NCBI GenBank assembly: GCA_002049455.2
Contig: KV918790.1
Span: 248,001 to 312,000, forward strand
Direction: 5' to 3'
DNA from: Porphyra umbilicalis
Taxonomy: Eukaryota > Rhodophyta > Bangiophyceae > Bangiales > Bangiaceae
DNA length: 64,000 nt
Position 1 is the stretch's first letter, and each line of letters begins with the position of its first letter. The translations under genes were made by a program, and so were the position numbers. The notes beneath the pieces are model-generated. The model was given only the letters and a program-made list of their open reading frames with translations. It ran no database searches and had not been told where the DNA came from. This document shows, in pieces, positions 33,053 through 43,538 of this stretch.

Positions 33053-34594
33053 TCACGCCGTGGCACGGCCGTACAGGGCACGGAGGGCGGCGAGTTTGGC
33101 CTCGTACGACCGCCGCATCGCCCAATCGTCGGCCACGCCCGCCGCGGCCGTCACAACCGTTTGCGTGGTCGTCCAGCCGAGCAACCCCTCCTTGCCGCCC
33201 GTGCGGCCGACGCCCGAGGCGCGGCACCCCCCAAACGGCACCGCCGAGTGGAGGCCGTGGAGGAACACGTCATTGATGACGACGCCGCCGGTGGCCATGC
33301 GCCGCGCCAGGCGCCCGCCCGCCGCCGTGTCGGCCGTGAAGATGTAGGCGCTGAGGCCGTACGCGGTCGCGTTGGCGGCGGCCACCGCCGCGTCGGCCGA
33401 CGCGACGCGCACAATGGGGAGGAGCGGCCCAAACGTTTCCACGTCGAGGGCGGGCGTCGACGTCGGCGCGGGGAAGGTGAGGACGGTCGGCTGGTAAAAG
33501 GCGCCGTCTGCCTTGCCGCCGGTGAGGACCGTGGCGCCCGCCGCGACGGCGGCATCGACGTGCTCTTGGATGACGGTCAGCTGCTTGGCCACCGTCGCGA
33601 CGCCATACGTGGCGTCTGGCTCGGCCGCGCGCGTGTCGCCGGCGTCGCCCTCGTCGGTGGTGCCGCCCCCGACGGGCGCCGGCGTGTAGCCGTAGGATAC
33701 CTTCAGGCGAGGCAAAAGAGATGAAGAGACAGAGCCGGCCGAGAGAAAAAAAGGCAACAGAGAGACCAAAGAGGTGTCAGGGGAGGAACAAGAAACGGAT
33801 GTCATGGGACAAGAAACACGAGACACAAGCAAAGCGTAGACACAGCGCGCGCAGTGGGGCAGCAGTAGGAAAAACACACAAGCCTTGCCCCGCTCCATAC
33901 GTTTTCCTTGACGTGCTTCACCATGGCGGCGACAAACTCGTCGTACACGGCAGCGTCCACAAACACGCGCTCGACGCCGACGCAGCACTGTCCCGCGTGG
34001 TAAAAGGCCCCCGCCGCGACGGCCATCACCGCCGACGGCACGTCCGCGTCGGCGCACACAATCGCCGCGTCTTTGCCGCCGAGCTCGAGCGTGCAGCCGA
34101 CCCCCCCCGCCGCCGCGGCGACGGCGACCTTGCGCCCGACGGCGACGCTGCCGACAAAGAGCACGTGGTCGGGTTTCCCCACCGCCGCGTCGACGAGCGC
34201 GGCGCCGACGTCGGCGGCGCCGTGAAAGACGCGCACGAGCGGCGCGAGGCGCCCCCCCGCACACGCGGCGAGCAGCTCTGCGAGGAGCACGCCGACCGCC
34301 GGCACCGCCTCGGACACTTTGACCATGACGGCGTTGCCGGCGGCGAGCGCCGCGAGGGTGTTGGACAGCGCCAACCACAGGGGGAAGTTGTAGGGCGCGA
34401 GGATGGTCACCACGCCGAGCGGCACCCGCCGCACGACCGTCGGGCGGCCGCCGACGAGCGGGCACGCGCGGCCCGCGTCCGCCGCGAGCCACCCGGGCGC
34501 GCCCGCCGCCACGTGGCGCGCGCCCGCCGCGACGGCAACGACCTCGTCCATGGCGGCGGCGGGGGGCTTGCCCGTCGCCGCCGACACGGCCGCC
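33053..34594 (-). CDS. Aldehyde dehydrogenase, main body (two exons)
   Basis: This is the catalytic part of an NAD(P)-dependent aldehyde dehydrogenase. The first exon here (34,594-33,901) reads SAATGKPPAAAMDEVVAVAA, VVRRVPLGVVTILAPYNFPL (Asn of the oxyanion hole), GNAVMVKVSEAVPAVG, HVLFVGSVAVGRKVA, CTLELGGKDAAIVCADAD (general-base Glu) and YHAGQCCVGVERVFVDAAVY (nucleophilic Cys). The GQxC-xGxERV pattern resembles the MSC7-like ALDH subgroup. After a 200-nt intron the second exon (33,700-33,053) gives VAKQLTVIQEHVDAAVAAGA, VETFGPLLPIVRVASADA, AVPFGGCRASGVGRTGGKEG and ends YGRATA. The N terminus is missing here and is found 3 kb away at 37,774-37,577. The combined ~500 residues equal a normal ALDH. 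Confidence 0.9.
   Translation of the reverse strand, partial: GGRVGGDGQAPRRRHGRGRCRRGGRAPRGGGRARVARGGRGPRVPARRRPPDGRAAGAARRGDHPRALQLPPVVGAVQHPRGARRRQRRHGQSVRGGAGGRRAPRRAARRVCGGAPRAARARLSRRRRRRRRARRRGGGETRPRALCRQRRRRAQGRRRRGGGGGRLHARARRQRRGDCVRRRGRAVGGDGRRGGGLLPRGTVLRRRRARVCGRCRVRRVCRRHGEARQGKRMERGKACVFFLLLPHCARCVYALLVSRVSCPMTSVSCSSPDTSLVSLLPFFLSAGSVSSSLLPRLKVSYGYTPAPVGGGTTDEGDAGDTRAAEPDATYGVATVAKQLTVIQEHVDAAVAAGATVLTGGKADGAFYQPTVLTFPAPTSTPALDVETFGPLLPIVRVASADAAVAAANATAYGLSAYIFTADTAAGGRLARRMATGGVVINDVFLHGLHSAVPFGGCRASGVGRTGGKEGLLGWTTTQTVVTAAAGVADDWAMRRSYEAKLAALRALYGRATA
33701..33900 (-). other. Predicted intron in ALDH, 200 nt
   Basis: Donor GTATGGAGCG after GAAAAC and acceptor TCGCCTGAAG before GTATCCTACG, preceded by a pyrimidine-rich tract (TCTCTTTTGCCTCGCC). 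Phase 0. Joining gives VKEN-VSYGY, and the reading resumes in a frame with clear ALDH motifs. Confidence 0.75.
34585..34594 (+). repeat. 10-bp direct repeat, right-hand copy at the ALDH break
   Basis: CACGGCCGCC here is identical to 37,577-37,586. On the coding strand both read GGCGGCCGTG and both lie in the same codon phase (GCG GCC GTG, Ala-Ala-Val). Deleting one copy plus the 2,982 nt between them joins the two ALDH parts in frame. Confidence 0.85.
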
Positions 34595-34599
34595 CCCGC

Positions 34600-35405
34600 C
34601 CCGCCCCCGCCCCGCCCCGCGCTCACCGTGTCGACGCGCCGTCGCGGGTGCCCCCCCCCCCCCCCCCCCTGCGCGCCCGCGCCGCCGCCGCCGCGCCGCG
34701 CCGCGCCGCCGCCGCGCGGCGCGCCGCCGACTGCGCCGCGCGGCCGCCCCGTGGCGGCGCCCGCCGCCATCGCGGGCGCCCGGCCGCCGCCCGTTGCCGC
34801 GTCGGGGGGGGGGGGAGGCGGTGCCGCCGCCGCCGCCGCCGCCGCCGGGGGGGGCGTGGGACGGGGGGGGGGGACGCCGCCCCCCGCCGGCCCGACGGGG
34901 GGCGCCGCCGCGCCACTGCGCCGCCGGCGCTTGCGCGGCGGGCCGGTGCCGCCGGCCCCGCCCGCTCCGTCGCGGCGGGTCGCCGCGTCGCGCCGCGTCG
35001 CGGCGGGGCGGCGCGCCAGAGTCTGCCGTGCAGCGGTCGTCGGCGGGGGCCCCCCGCCGTCGAGCACGACACGGACGGCCACGTCGACGGCGGCAGCGTC
35101 GGCGTCGAGGTCGATCACCTCCACAACGTCGGCTGGGGCGTTGTCCACCACCATCACCGGGGCGGCAGCGGCGGCGTCGGCGTCAATGACCAATTCCGCT
35201 GCGTCGACGTCAATGACAACCACCGCTGCCTCGGCGGCGGCGGCGGAGCCGCCGCCGCCCCGCGGCGCCACGGCCGTCGCCCGGCGGCCCGCCGATGGCG
35301 CGGGGGGGGGGGTGCCGCCGCCGCGACCCGCCGGCGGTCGCGTCGGCGCCCGCGCGGCGCCCGCCCCCCCGCGGTCGCCGCTGCCGCCCGCCCGGTGGGG
35401 AGTCC
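34600..35405 (-). other. Low-complexity segment with SUMO-interaction-like motifs
   Basis: The segment is minus strand, between ankyrin part and ALDH body. One open frame contains AAVVVIDVDAAELVIDADAA and ADVVEVIDLDADAA (about 35,230-35,080). It contains three or four short V/I-V/I-D-L/V-D cores of SUMO-interaction-motif type, then RKRRRRSG, a basic nuclear-localisation-like cluster, and long Ala/Pro/Gly runs. Whether it is translated as the tail of the ankyrin protein (after a frame change near 35,540) or is only spacer cannot be decided. Confidence 0.4.
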
Positions 35406-36959
35406 TCACCACCACCCCCGCCGCGGCCGCGACGGGGCGGGTCGGACCCGCGGCGGTGTCGCGGACAGTGGCGACGCGGATGCGGACGCGGGTGTCGCTG
35501 CCGACGCGGTCGACGCTGCCGGCGGCACGGGGGGGGCGGGCGCGGCAGGCGTCCAAGCGCCCGCCGCGGCCGTGCCTTCGCCCCCCTCCGCGGGCCCGCG
35601 GTCCATCGCCACGTCCTGGGTGCCCGATTCCTCATCATCGTCTTTCGCCTCCACGCCCTTGACGTCGGCCTCGTCCTCTGTGGCGTCTGCGGACGGCTCC
35701 GCGTCACCTGCGCCGGCGGGTGCGCGGGCGGCAGGTCGGTCGCCCGCCGTTGCTGGTGGAGCCGCTCCCGCAGCCGCCGTCGTGGACACCCCGGCAGGGA
35801 CCGTCGGTGGGGAGGTGGGCGTGCCATGTGCCGCCGGCGCCACCGCCGCCGCGGAAACGGGTGGGGCGGCCGACCCCCCGGCGGCGGGCGCCCGCTCCCC
35901 CCCGACAGTGGCAGCCGCTGCTGCCGGCGCTGCCGTCGAATCCACGATGCGGGCCAGCAGCGCGACGGAGGCGGCGCCCAACTGGGCCCGCCGCGCCGCG
36001 GCGACCACCTCCCCCCGCGTGGCGGTCGCGGCTAACAGGAGCCGTGCGGCGTCTTCCTCCCCCCGCTCTGCGGCGAGGAGAAGCGGCGTCTTGCCGTCCG
36101 AGTTGGCGGCTTGCACCGCCGCGCCGGCTTGAAGCAGCGCCTCGACCGCCTGCGTTTTCCCCCAGTAGGCTGCCAAGTGCAACGCCCGATCGCCCGTGTC
36201 CGTCGTCGCCTCGAGGGGTGCTGCTCCACCGAGGAGGGCGGCGAGCGTGGCCGCCTCATCCCGCTCGGCCGCCATGTGGAGCGCCGTCTTGTGCTGGTCG
36301 ACGGAGACTGCCGTCCCGTCGGCACCGGCGGCCAGCAGCGCCGTGACAATGGCCGGCGCCTGCTGCACAACGGCCACATTGAGGGCAGTGAGGCCGTCGG
36401 TGTAGCGCGCCGCGTTGAGCGCCACCCCGCACCCGTCCCACTGGAGGAGCGTCGTTACGAGGGGGACGTCGCGGTCCTGCGCGGCAACGAGTAGTGCTGT
36501 TGCGCCGTCGGCCGACCGCGCGGCGACGGGGGCGCCCGCGTCGAGGAGCGCCTCGACCACCGCCCGCTGCCCGTGCGCGGCGGCCCAGGCGACGGCCGTA
36601 TCGGTTGGCGCCCACGCGGCGGGGGGTGGTGCCGCAGCAGCGCGAGCGCGGTGGCGGTTTTGCCCCCGCGGATGGCCGCCCGCAACGCCGTCCACGTTCG
36701 CGACGCGGGGGACAGTTCGCGAGCGGGGGGACAGTTCGCGACGCGGGGGACAGTTCGCGAGCCGGGGGACTGTTCGCGAGCCGGGGGACAGTTCGCGAGC
36801 CGGGGGACAGTTCGCGAGCCGGGGGACAGTTCGCGAGCCGGGGGACAGTTCGCGACGCGGGGGACAGTTCGCGAGCCGGGGGACAGTTCGCTTTGCCGTC
36901 GTCGAGGCGCACGACGCGCTCGCCGCCGTCCCCGTCGCCGCCCCCGCCGCCCCCGCCGC

Positions 36960-36992
<33 letters not shown>

Positions 36993-37774
36993 AGCGCACG
37001 TCGGCGACGAGCGCCCAGTCGCCGTCGGCCACGGCGGCGGCGGCCGCGCCCGCCACTTCGGCGGGCGGCACGAACCGGTCGGGGGGGAGGAGGGGCAGTA
37101 CCGCCGCCGTCGCCGCCATCGGCGCTGTCGGCATCGGCGTCGGCGCCGTCGGCGCCACTGTCTGCGGGCAGCAGCGGCGGCCACAGGGCAACGACGGCGG
37201 CCGCCCACACGTCCCGGTGGGGCGCGGGGGAGGGTCCCCGCCAGGAGGAGCGCCCGCCGCAAAGGCGTCCAGGCTGGCAGGCAGAGGCGTGCCGCCACCG
37301 CCGCCGCCAGAAGGGACGGGGCCAGCCGACCGTGTCGGCAGCGTCGGCGCCGCCGCCAAGCAGCAGTTTCATCGCGGTGGGGAGGCCGGGGGGGGGCCCA
37401 CCCGCCGACGACACGGCCGCGGCGGGCGCGCAGTGCTCGGCGGCGACCATAAACGCGGTGCGCCCGTCGGGGAGGCGGGGGTGCACGCTCGCGCCCGCCG
37501 CGAGCAGCTGCCGCACGATCTCTGCCGATTGGCAGTTGGCCGCCGCCAGCATCAGGGCCGTCGACCGCTGCGCATTCACGGCCGCCACGGCGGCGGCGCG
37601 GTCGACAAAGTCGTCGAGGAAGGCGGAGAGCAGCGCGCACCGGTCGGCGGCGGGGGAGCCGGCCCAGGGGGCTTGCGCCGACGCCAGCGCCGCCCGCGCG
37701 GGCGGCACGTCGGCCGCCGTCGAGACTGGGACGGTCGCGTACGCTGCGCCGGTCGACGGGTTGACCGCCGCCAT
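35406..37774 (-). CDS. Chimeric frame: ALDH N terminus fused to ankyrin-repeat protein
   Basis: From the ATG at 37,774 the frame reads VNPSTGAAYATVPVSTAADV, ADRCALLSAFLDDFVDRAAA, a textbook ALDH N terminus. At 37,577 it passes without a stop into ankyrin sequence (VNAQRSTALMLAAANCQSAE, IVRQLLAAGASVHPRLPDGR). After frame changes at G/C runs, coding continues through LPLLPPDRFVPPAEVAGAAA, DGDWALVADVRFVGG and VVRLDDGK, the 19-bp repeat array, and WTALRAAIRGGKTATALALL. At least five more ankyrin units follow (AVAWAAAHGQRAVVEALLDA, ATALLVAAQDRDVPLVTTLL, KTALHMAAERDEAATLAALL, RALHLAAYWGKTQAVEALLQ, KTPLLLAAERGEEDAARLLL). The tail is Ala/Pro-rich with an acidic patch (DATEDEADVKGVEAKDDDEE), ending at 35,406. 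Ankyrin repeats bind proteins; the partner is unknown. The ALDH part alone cannot be an enzyme. Confidence 0.6.
36699..36888 (-). repeat. 19-bp minisatellite, ten units, inside the ankyrin frame
   Basis: Ten units of exactly 19 nt run from 36,699. The majority unit on the minus strand is GCGAACTGTCCCCCGGCTC in one rotation. Variants are GCGTC for GGCTC and one A-to-T change in unit 4. Because 19 is not divisible by three, three units make a 57-nt, 19-residue period (RELSPGSRTVPRLANCPPA) that appears in all three minus frames with different offsets. Confidence 0.9.
37577..37586 (+). repeat. 10-bp direct repeat, left-hand copy at the ALDH break
   Basis: CACGGCCGCC is identical to 34,585-34,594. 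The ALDH-like reading ends and the ankyrin-like reading begins exactly here. Confidence 0.85.
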
Positions 37775-39657
37775 GGCGCCGCCGCCACGGGCGGGGGGGG
37801 GGGGGGGGCGCCCGCCTCGCCCGCCACGGCAGCGGTGGGGGGGCGCCGGCGGTGGCCGTGCGTGGGGGCGGGGGGGGGGGGAGGGGAGGGGGCAGCCCCG
37901 AGCGGCCGTGGCGCGCCTACGCGGCGGGGCACACAGAGCGCCTCGGCGGGAGCGGGGGCGGGACTCGGGCCGACGCACACGGCCGGCGGCGGGCGTCGCG
38001 CGGCGCGGCACGCCGTGGGCGCCTCAAGTACCCATTTCGACCGACGGAGGATGGGCGCGTGCGGCCCGGCGCAGCTACCATCATCGTCTGCCACCCACCG
38101 GGCGGGGCACGCCGGTGGGCGGGCGTCACCCCATGCCGGCGGCCCCCTTTGGCGATAGGGGTGAATGGAGGGCGTCCAACACACACGCCGCGCATCCAGC
38201 GTCAGCACAGGCTGTCGTGCTGACACGCGTGAGCCGAGTCCCCCCTACGATCCATGCCGCAGCGCACGCCCGCCGCCACTGCGTGTGGTGTGTTGCCATG
38301 CCGTACGGCGGGCAGCCTCCGTTCACCCCCCCCGCCATCGATGAGCGTGTCGCCCGGCGGGCAGCGTCGGTCCACCCCCACCGGGCGTGAGCGTGTTGCC
38401 CGACGCGCCCGTGCCCCGGCGCCGCGGCGGCGGCCATCCAGGTCCATCCCATGGCCACGGCGTGGGGAGGGCGACACTGCCAACACATCATGCTCTGTCC
38501 AGCAAGGGGCCGTCGCTGTTGACTGGTCTTGGCGGTGGGGAGTGGCGACCTCATCGGCCTTGAGATTGGGGTGCGTGATACATGACCGTCGGCTAAGAAG
38601 GAGGTAAACAAGCCGCACATCTCGCGTGCCTTCCAATTGTCACCTCGCCGTTTTCGTTCTGAATAGACAATCCAACGCTGCCTGTGTGAGATACGGAGGC
38701 GAACTTTGACCTGTTGTACTGGTGTGCGAAGTTTCTGAAATGAATTACTACCGTGGAAATCTTACTGAATGGTCTCCGCGGCCAAACTGCTGCAGCAGGC
38801 GCTCCGAGAGGAGTGCTGGGCGCGCCAGGCGCGGTGCCTGCGTCACGGAATCGATAGCGCTGCTTGATCACAGCCTGCTGATCATGGGTCTAGACGCAAG
38901 CCCGGCAAAGCGTGACATCGACGGTTCAGGGGCACCCGACCCAGATAGGGCGCGACCATCTCTGTGTTGCGGCGGCGCTGTGGCGCTCTCGGTGAGGTTG
39001 CGCTGTGGCTTGCCGCCGGAGTTGTGTGGCTCCCAGTTCCCTCGCCACGGTAGCTGGTCACGGGGGGGGGTACCGGTGGCCAGCTTGGACCTGCCACCCG
39101 TGTCCCTTCGCGGGCTGCTGCTTGATGCAACTGCAGCCTCGGATGGCGTGGCTGTCAGCGGTGTGTTTGACCGGGTGGCGATGTGTGGGGCTTCGTCGCG
39201 AAGCAGCTGTGGGGGATCCATGCGGCGCTAGACCGTGTCACGATCGTCGAGCACGCCATCGTTGGCCAATCGAAGTGTCACTGCAAAGAAAAAGTTTAGC
39301 CATTTTTGCTTTGAATGATGTGTTGTGGTGCTCTCGCATACTCCTTGTCATTGTTGACGCACTGTGGTTGGGCGGACCAAATGCACAGATGACTCATGAT
39401 TTTGTGACCGGTGAATCTGTGCCTCACCACCGAAACCCCCTGACCACCCGCCTCGCGCGCCGTCGCCGTGGCCACGCCGCCGCCCCCCCTCCTCGCCGCC
39501 GTTGCGTGGCCGTGCGACGGCCGCCCATCGTTGACCGTGGCCCCGCCGCCGTTCTTCCCCCCCTCCCCGCCGCCCGCGTTGCCCTCCCACCCTCGTGCAT
39601 TTCCGTGCGTGCAACGGGCCTTGCCATCCCTTCCCCCCTCCCCCTGCCTCCGTAACC
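37775..39657. other. 1.9-kb spacer, no supported gene
   Basis: This is the divergent region between ALDH/ankyrin (minus) and the Pro/Ala protein (plus). A less GC-rich island at 38,590-38,880 has a minus frame with varied composition (VIHFRNFAHQYNRSKFASVS), too short and motif-free to call. A second AT-richer patch at 39,240-39,420 shows nothing. Confidence 0.4.
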
Positions 39658-40886
39658 ATGCAAGCAATGCACAAGAACACCCTCGACGACTTGTCGGAGG
39701 AAGACGGGGAACTTGCGAGCCTCGTCCTCTCCTCCTCCTCTTCGTTGGAGGATGGGGAGGTGAGCGACTCCGATCCGACGGCGGCGGGCGTGTCTGGCCC
39801 GCCGGTGGTAGCGGCGTCGGCGACGACCGGTCCGGCGGCGGCGGTGCCGCCGCCGCCGCGGCCCCCGCCGCCGCCGCCCCGGTCGGCGGGCGGCGTTGCC
39901 ACCCCGGGTGAGGGGGCTGCCGACCTCAAGCCACGAGCCCCGCTGCTCCGAGGCGGGAAGGCTGCCGACATGAAGCCGCGGGCTCCGTCGCGCCCCGCCT
40001 TTACCGCATCGCCGGTGGTGCTTGTGGAAAATGCGGGCGCCGACGGGGGCTTCTCGGAGGTGCCCCTCGTCGGTGCCGCCCCGCCGCCGCCGTCGGTGCC
40101 GCGGCCGCCGCCGCTGCCGCGGCAGCCGGTGCCGCGGCAGCCGGTGCCGCGGCGCCCGCCCCCGTTCGCGGCGGCGACGGCGGCGGCGGCGACCGCTCGC
40201 GCCGCGCCGCCGCCGCCCTCCCGCTTCACAACGCGGGCGGGGTGGTCCGCCCCCTCGCCTCCGGCGCTGCTGTCGCCGCCACCCGCGCCGGCGCCGCTGC
40301 CGCGCGGGCCCTTCCCGCCGCCCGTGGCAACGGCAGCGGCGGCGGCGGCGGCGGCGCGCGGCGCGTTTCCCCCGGCAGCGACGGGGGCGGCGACATCGGC
40401 GCGCGGGGCGTTTCCGCCGCCACTCACCTCGGCGGCGGCGGCGCGCGGGGCGTTTCCGCCGCCGCCGCGTCCGGGAGGGGCGGGCGCGGGGTGCGGTCTC
40501 TTCCCACCTCCGTCACGTCCGCCGCCGGCGTCGTCACTGCCGCCGCCGCCCCCGGTGCCGCCCCTGCCTCCGCCCCCGCCGCCGCCGCCGCCGCCTCCTC
40601 CGCTTTCGCCCCTGCGTGTGCGGGTGCTGCCGACACTCCCTCGCCCGCCGCCTGTGACTGTACCGGCGGCGGCGGCGGTGGCGGTGGCGGCGGGGGGGTG
40701 GCCGCCGCCCCCGCCCGCGGCGGTTGGGATGGTCGCTCCGGCGGGGCGGCGGCCGTCGCCGGTGGCGTTGCCGCCGCCAGACGGGGTGCTCCTGAAGCCA
40801 CTGGCGCCACAGCCGACGCTGCCGGGCACCGTCTCGCCGCCGCCACTCCCGCTGGTGCCGTCCCTCCCCCCCCGCCGCCGCGCCTG

Positions 40887-40924
<38 letters not shown>

Positions 40925-43538
40925 TCCGCCACCGCCGCCGCCGCCGCCCACTCGACGGCGGCCAATGCTCGACCTCAGCTCCCTCCGCGCCAACGCGCTC
41001 AAGTTCCGACGCAAGGAGGCGGCGCCGTCGCCGCCACCGCCGCCGCCGTCTGCCACGCCGCCGCCAGCGGATGCGCTCGCACCGTCCCCGCCGCCCGCAC
41101 CGTCGCTGTCGTCGGCGCCGTCGCCGCCCCTGCCATCGGTACTGCCGCCGCCGGTGGGCCCCGCCGTGGCGGCGCCATTGTTGAGTGCCTCCGTGGCGCT
41201 GCTGCCGGTGTGTGCTGCCGTGCTGACGCCGCTTCGGCCGGCGTCGGCCCCTCCCTCGCATGTGGCCGCTGCTGCCGAGGGGGCTTTTCCCTTTGCCCGC
41301 ACGGGGCGGCCGCGCGTCTGCCCCGCCGCCCGCTTTACGAGCGCCGCTCCCGGCAACGGTGGCGGTGGTGACCGGGTGTCGTTTGGGCTCGTGCAACCGT
41401 CATTTGCGACGGCAGCCAAGGCGGCGGCGCGGCGACGCAACCAGCGCATCGTCATCTCGTTTGACTCGTCCGATGAGGAGGGGCTGGCGCCAAGCGCGGG
41501 TTGTGAAGGGGGCCGCCGCCCGGCCTCCGCCGCCACCCCCGCCGTCGCTGCAACTCACCCGGCTCCTGCTAATGGTGGCTCCGCCGCCCCTGTCGCGACG
41601 GCCAATGGTGGCGGCGGCGCGGCCAGCAACGGCAGCGGCGACAAGGAGTCTGAAAAAAAGGCAGTCATGCAGCGGATGTTGGAGCTCGCCGAGCGCCTCC
41701 AGCACACCCGCTCCCGGTCGGCCGCCGAGGCGCCCGCGGCGGTGACGCCCCACCCGCGGGCGCCATCCCCGCCGACATCGTCCGCACCAACGGTGGTGCC
41801 ATCGCGGCCAGCGGCAGCCGAGCCACCACGCGTCACCGACGAGCGCGAGGCGCTACGGCGAGAGATTGCGGCGCGGATGGAGGCGCGGCGGGCCAAGGCG
41901 GCGGCTGCGGCCGCGACGGCCGCAGCGATCATGGAGCTTCCTGGGGCGGAGGTGGGCGCTGCCTCCGTGCAGCCGCCGCGGGCGCCGTCGCCCACACAGG
42001 CGGCGGCGGCAGCGGTGTCGGCGGTGGTGGCGGGCGTGGCGGCGGCGGCAGCGGCGGCGGCGACGCCGCCACCGCCGCACCCCGTCGCCGCTGCCGTCCC
42101 GGCTGCCCCGGCGTTGGTGGCGGTTGCACCGTCGCCGTCGCCCCGGGCAGCGCCGTTGAAGCGCACGGCCTCGATGGCACTCGCGGCGCCGACGCAGCCC
42201 GCCGCGGCCGCGCCGACTGCGTCATCCCGGCCAGCCGCGTCGGAGGCGGCGTCTGCTGCCGTATCGCCGTCGCCCGCCGCCCCAGCGGGGGCGCCCGCCA
42301 AGCGGCCAAGGACGACAGCAGTGCCGCCGCTGCGGCGGGCCGACCCCATGATCAGCGTCGCGCCAGCGCGCGCGGCCGCCGCCACGCCGCCGCCGCCGGC
42401 CGCGCCGCTGGCGGCGGGCGGCCTTGGCCCCGCCGTGGCCGCTGCTCTCGCCGCCGAGGCGCCCGCCGAGGCGCCGGTGGGGGCGGCGCCCGTGTCGGCT
42501 ACCGCCGCGTCGCGGCCACCACCCTCAGCTGCCGTGTCTCCGGTCGGGGGTCACGCCCGTGGTGATCTCCGTGCGGGCCCGACGGTGCCAAATGGGCTGC
42601 CAACTGCTGCACCCACCGCGCTGCAGCCGCGGCGGCCGCCTAGTACGGAACCGCCGGCGGCGTCGGCTCCAACCTCGCGGGTTGGGACTCCCGCCCCCTC
42701 TCTTGTTCTGCCTGCGCCGCCGCCGCCACCACCTGTTGCCGCTCTGCCAGCAGCAGCTCCTGTCGCCCCACCGCCGGCCGTTGCAGCCGACAATGTGCGT
42801 GTGACGGAGCGGCTCCTCACCTCGACCATTTCTGCTGAGGCTGTCGCTGTTTCCTATGTTGCGGAGCTGAAAGAGCTCCTCGCCGCCGCCGTGGCAGCCG
42901 CTGACTTGCATGCCAGGGGCCGCGCGCGGCTGGAGGCGACCCTGGCCGAGGTGGAACGGGAGGGACGGGCGGTATCGGCGTCCGCCCCCGCTGCCGCCGC
43001 CGCCGCCGCCGCCTTCGCCGTCCCGACCGCCGCGTCGGCGGTCGCTGGCGCTGGCGCAGCGGCCGCGCCACCACCGGTCGTAGCACCACTGGTGGCGACG
43101 CTGGCCGCCGCGCCCGCCGTGGTACCATGGCCCGCGGGGCAGGCGCCGCGGGCACCCGTGGTAGCCGTCGCGCCTGTGGCTGCGCCACCAGCCACGGTGC
43201 TGTCCCGTGCGCCGTTGTCTGGCCCTGTTGCTGTACCGTTGCCTGCGCAGCCACGGGCGCACGCAGCGTCCTCTATTTTGACAAATGGATGGGCTGCCGG
43301 TCCTGCACGGGCGCTGGCGTCCACGCCTGCTGCGACGCTCGTGCCCCCGTCGGCTGCTCTGCCGCCGCCCTTGCGGGCGCAATCGGCAACCCAACGCCCG
43401 TCCGCCCCCTCCGCGTTACCAAGCGCCACGACCAAGCCGCCAGCACCCCGGAATGCGGGCAATGTTTTGCGCGCCTCCCCTTTTACGCCCGGCCCGAGGG
43501 ATGCCTACCGCAGTCCGCTCGCCATGTTTCGCTCGTAA
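39658..43538 (+). CDS. Large Pro/Ala-rich nuclear-type protein with EDGE and SIM-like motifs
   Basis: About 1,290 residues, starting at ATG 39,658 (AACCATGC) with acidic SEEDGELASLVLSSSSSLED followed by GEVSDSD. Pro/Ala runs follow, with the frame moving from 1 to 3 near 40,860-40,870 in a C run. Later landmarks are MLDLSSLRANALKFRRKEAA, RRNQRIVISFDSSDEEG (about residue 600), the charged helix KESEKKAVMQRMLELAERLQ, EREALRREIAARMEARRAKA, AKRPR (basic cluster) and a C-terminal helix (ELKELLAAAVAAADLHARGR). It ends in SPLAMFRS. The paired EDGEL/EDGEV start and an IVISFDSSDEE block recall ZFC3H1/Red1-type nuclear RNA-surveillance scaffolds, but no zinc finger is present. The family assignment is a weak inference; disordered nuclear scaffold is the safe reading. 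Confidence 0.6.

Noticed and set aside
36699..36888. CRISPR-like array
   Set aside because: The ten 19-nt units are directly adjacent with no spacers, and the context is eukaryotic coding DNA: a minisatellite.
36494..38158. Long plus frames opposite the ankyrin gene
   Set aside because: Antisense of clearly conserved ankyrin units; the repeat array also reads through in these frames by periodicity alone.
39348..41396. 682-codon minus frame opposite the Pro/Ala protein
   Set aside because: Gly/Arg/Ala shadow of the GCC-rich plus-strand codons; no motif.
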